Source of the DNA: Crossaster papposus
Taxonomy: Eukaryota; Echinodermata; Asteroidea; Velatida; Solasteridae
Length of the DNA: 64,000 nucleotides
Direction of reading: 5' to 3'
Assembly (NCBI GenBank): GCA_037893245.1
Contig: JBAIAA010000013.1
Span: 372,001 to 436,000, forward strand
In this document: piece by piece, positions 61,612-64,000 of the stretch
Numbering within the stretch: the first letter of the stretch is position 1
Layout of the letters: every line of letters starts with the position of its first letter
Position numbers and translations under genes: made by a program
The notes under the pieces: generated by a model
The model's database searches: none
What the model saw: only the letters and a program-made list of their open reading frames with translations
Told to the model about the DNA's origin: nothing

Positions 61612-63213
61612 GGCATAGTGGCGCAGTTGAAGCGTGCTGGGCCCATAACCCAGAGGTCCGAGTATCGAAACCTCGCTCTGCTAACAAGTTTTTGGTATGA
61701 CATGAGGTACTCGACTCAGAGTGACAAAGTAGACACTTTCTTGGTCAGTACCCGAGAGTTTGGTTGACCACAACCTCGGTCTGCTCAGGATAATTATTTC
61801 CTTGAAAGTGATTTCATTTTCATTACAAATAGTTACGCAGAGTGGTGCAGTGGGAAGCGTGATGGGCCCATAACCCGGAGGCCCGAGGACCGAAACCTCG
61901 CTCTGCTAAAGAGGTATTTTGCTTCACTGTTATTCAAATGTAATACTTATTTTAGAATGTTTTTAGAATGTCTGCTTTTATTTTGTTTGTTGTTTTTCTA
62001 AATTTACATGAGGCATGGTGGCGCAGTGGAAGCTTGCTGGGCCAATAACCCAGAGTGCCGAGGATCAAAACCTCGTTCTGCTGCTAATAAGTTTTTGGTA
62101 TGACTTGAAGTACTCGACTCAGTGTGACAAAGTAGACCCTTTCTTGGTCAGTAACCGAGAGTTCGGATGATCACAACCTCGGTCTGCTCAGGATAATTTT
62201 TTATTTGATAGGGATTTCATTTTCATTAAAAATAGTTACGCAGAGTAGTGCAGCGGGAGCGTGATGGGACCATAGCCCAGAGGTCCGAGGACCAAAACCT
62301 CGCTTTGCTAACTAGGTATTTTTGCTTCACTGCTATTCACATTTAATAAATATTGTAGAATGTTTTTAGAATGTCTGCTTTCATTTTGTTTGCATTTTCT
62401 AAATTTACATGAGGCATAGTGGCGCAGTTGAAGCGTGCTGGGCCCATAACCCAGAGGTCCGAGTATCGAAACCTCGCTCTGCTAACAAGTTTTTGGTATG
62501 ACATGAGGTACTCGACTCAGAGTGACAAAGTAGACACTTTCTTGGTCAGTACCCGAGAGTTTGGTTGACCACAACCTCGGTCTGCTCAGGATAATTATTT
62601 CCTTGAAAGTGATTTCATTTTCATTACAAATAGTTACGCAGAGTGGTGCAGTGGGAAGCGTGATGGGCCCATAACCCAGAGGCCCGAGGACCGAAACCTC
62701 GCTCTGCTAAAGAGGTATTTTGCTTCACTGTTATTCAAATTTAATACTTATTTTAGAATGTTTTTAGAATGTCTGCTTTTATTTTGTTTGTTGTTTTTCT
62801 AAATTTACATGAGGCATGGTGGCGCAGTGGAAGCTTGCTGGGCCTATAACCCAGAGTGCCGAGGATCAAAACCTCGTTCTGCTGCTAATAAGTTTTTGGT
62901 ATGACTTGAAGTACTTGACTCAGAGTGACAAAGTAGACCCTTTCTTGGTCAGTAACCGAGAGTTCGGATGATCACAACCTCGGTCTGCTCAGGATAATTT
63001 TGTATTTGATAGGGATTTCATTTTCATTAAAAATAGTTACGCAGAGTAGTGCAGCGGGAGCGTGATGGGCCCATAGCCCAGAGGTCCGAGGACCAAAACC
63101 TCGCTTTGCTAACTAGGTATTTTTGCTTCACTGCTATTCACATTTAATAAATATTGTAGAATGTTTTTAGAATGTCTGCTTTCATTTTGTTTGCATTTTC
63201 TAAATTTACATGA
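61612..63213 (+). repeat. Two-unit (1602-bp) higher-order repeat near the right edge
   Basis: Two 801-bp units alternate in type. TAACCCGGAG in A2 (61871/63473), CCAATAAC in B1 and AGTGTGACAA in the B-relic (62121/63723) recur at exactly 1602 bp. The next copy begins at 63214 and runs to the window edge, so the number of copies beyond is unknown. Confidence 0.82.
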
Positions 63214-64000
63214 GGCATAGTGGCGCAGTTGAAGCGTGCTGGGCCCATAACCCAGAGGTCCGAGTATCGAAACCTCGCTCTGCTAACAAGTTTTTGGTAT
63301 GACATGAGGTACTCGACTCAGAGTGACAAAGTAGACACTTTCTTGGTCAGTACCCGAGAGTTTGGTTGACCACAACCTCGGTCTGCTCAGGATAATTATT
63401 TCCTTGAAAGTGATTTCATTTTCATTACAAATAGTTACGCAGAGTGGTGCAGTGGGAAGCGTGATGGGCCCATAACCCGGAGGCCCGAGGACCGAAACCT
63501 CGCTCTGCTAAAGAGGTATTTTGCTTCACTGTTATTCAAATTTAATACTTATTTTAGAATGTTTTTAGAATGTCTGCTTTTATTTTGTTTGTTGTTTTTC
63601 TAAATTTACATGAGGCATGGTGGCGCAGTGGAAGCTTGCTGGGCCAATAACCCAGAGTGCCGAGGATCAAAACCTCGTTCTGCTGCTAATAAGTTTTTGG
63701 TATGACTTGAAGTACTCGACTCAGTGTGACAAAGTAGACCCTTTCTTGGTCAGTAACCGAGAGTTCGGATGATCACAACCTCGGTCTGCTCAGGATAATT
63801 TTTTATTTGATTGGGATTTCATTTTCATTAAAAATAGTTACGCAGAATAGTGCAGCGGGAGCGTGATGGGCCCATAGCCCAGAGGTCCGAGGACCAAAAC
63901 CTCGCTTTGCTAACTAGGTATTTTTGCTTCATTGCTATTCACATTTAATAAATATTGTAGAATGTTTTTAGAATGTCTGATTTCATTTTGTTTGCATTTT

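Larger units (their letters stand above)
1..64000 (+). repeat. Initiator-tRNA-Met-derived satellite array (802-bp tandem units)
   Basis: The entire window is a head-to-tail tandem repeat, read by comparing the same landmarks every 801-803 bp. It enters in the middle of an A1 element and leaves just before another, so neither end of the array is present. First bases of the 81 complete A1 elements: 773, 1575, 2377, 3179, 3981, 4783, 5585, 6388, 7190, 7992, 8794, 9596, 10398, 11200, 12002, 12805, 13607, 14409, 15211, 15608, 16410, 17212, 18014, 18817, 19619, 20421, 21223, 22024, 22826, 23628, 24429, 25230, 26032, 26834, 27635, 28439, 29241, 30043, 30845, 31647, 32449, 33243, 34045, 34847, 35649, 36272, 37074, 37475, 38277, 38900, 39702, 40504, 41306, 42108, 42910, 43533, 44334, 45136, 45938, 46740, 47363, 48165, 48966, 49767, 50569, 51371, 52173, 52796, 53598, 54399, 55201, 56003, 56805, 57606, 58407, 59209, 60010, 60811, 61612, 62413, 63214. 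Units differ mostly by scattered single-base changes. No unique sequence longer than a few bases interrupts the array. Confidence 0.98.

Noticed and set aside
1-64000. CRISPR array
   Set aside because: Units are about 802 bp, spacers are themselves repeated, and there are no cas genes. The element order is a nested satellite.
1-64000. tRNA-derived SINE cluster
   Set aside because: No dispersed insertions, target-site duplications, poly-A or simple-repeat tails, or SINE body. Elements are in fixed head-to-tail order with T runs as behind tRNA genes. An ancestral retrotransposed copy cannot be wholly excluded.
1-64000. 5S or other ribosomal RNA gene array, or telomeric repeat
   Set aside because: Unit size could suit 5S arrays, but no 5S internal control sequence or rRNA core was recognised, and no short telomeric repeat is present.
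1-64000. Cloning vector or bacterial sequence
   Set aside because: No bacterial genes, ribosome-binding patterns or vector landmarks; tRNA-like elements have eukaryotic initiator features and no encoded CCA.

Overview
The whole 64 kb window is one uninterrupted, head-to-tail tandem array. I see no protein-coding gene, no unique flanking sequence and no inverted unit; the array runs off both ends. The basic unit is about 802 bp (801-803 bp with small indels) and occurs about 80 times. The recurring short open frames are by-products of near-identical repeat copies with no sign of coding.

The unit is built from pieces of a eukaryotic initiator tRNA-Met gene. Each unit is two diverged 401-bp halves (A and B). 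Each half carries two well preserved tRNA-iMet-like sequences (A1, A2; B1, B2) and, between them, a third strongly diverged one (A-relic, B-relic) that aligns without gaps to the same tRNA over about 70 nt (hand counts: about 66% for A, 73% for B). So there are six tRNA-derived elements per 802 bp, all on the + strand, roughly 480 in the window. The four core copies keep the three G:C pairs of the anticodon stem and A54/A60 of the T loop, which mark eukaryotic initiator tRNAs. No copy is a clean tRNA gene: each has lesions in the acceptor end, D arm, T loop or anticodon. Most core copies are followed within about 10 nt by a run of four or five T, as expected downstream of an RNA polymerase III gene.

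Layout: 0-17 kb has mixed unit classes and a 4.6-kb segment repeated at an offset of 6417 bp. 17-33 kb contains an exact tandem duplication of period 3206 bp (20.75-27.16 kb) and scattered copies of a distinctive 'H' unit class. 34-40 kb has a 2628-bp duplication whose junction lies inside a tRNA-like element. 42-53 kb contains 623-bp units lacking B1 and a 3.6-kb segment repeated at 5433 bp. 53-64 kb is a more recent-looking domain of mostly 801-bp units with A1 copies carrying a T-stem/B-box change and B1 copies whose anticodon has changed again.

The organism is a eukaryote (A54 initiator tRNA, no encoded CCA, large satellite with higher-order structure). The tRNA body most resembles animal, particularly invertebrate, initiator tRNA as I remember it; I cannot name the species. 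The array is best described as a tRNA-iMet-derived satellite that evolved by nested duplication, unequal crossover and gene conversion, often within the tRNA-like sequences. Whether it is transcribed, binds TFIIIC or has a chromosomal role cannot be decided from sequence.
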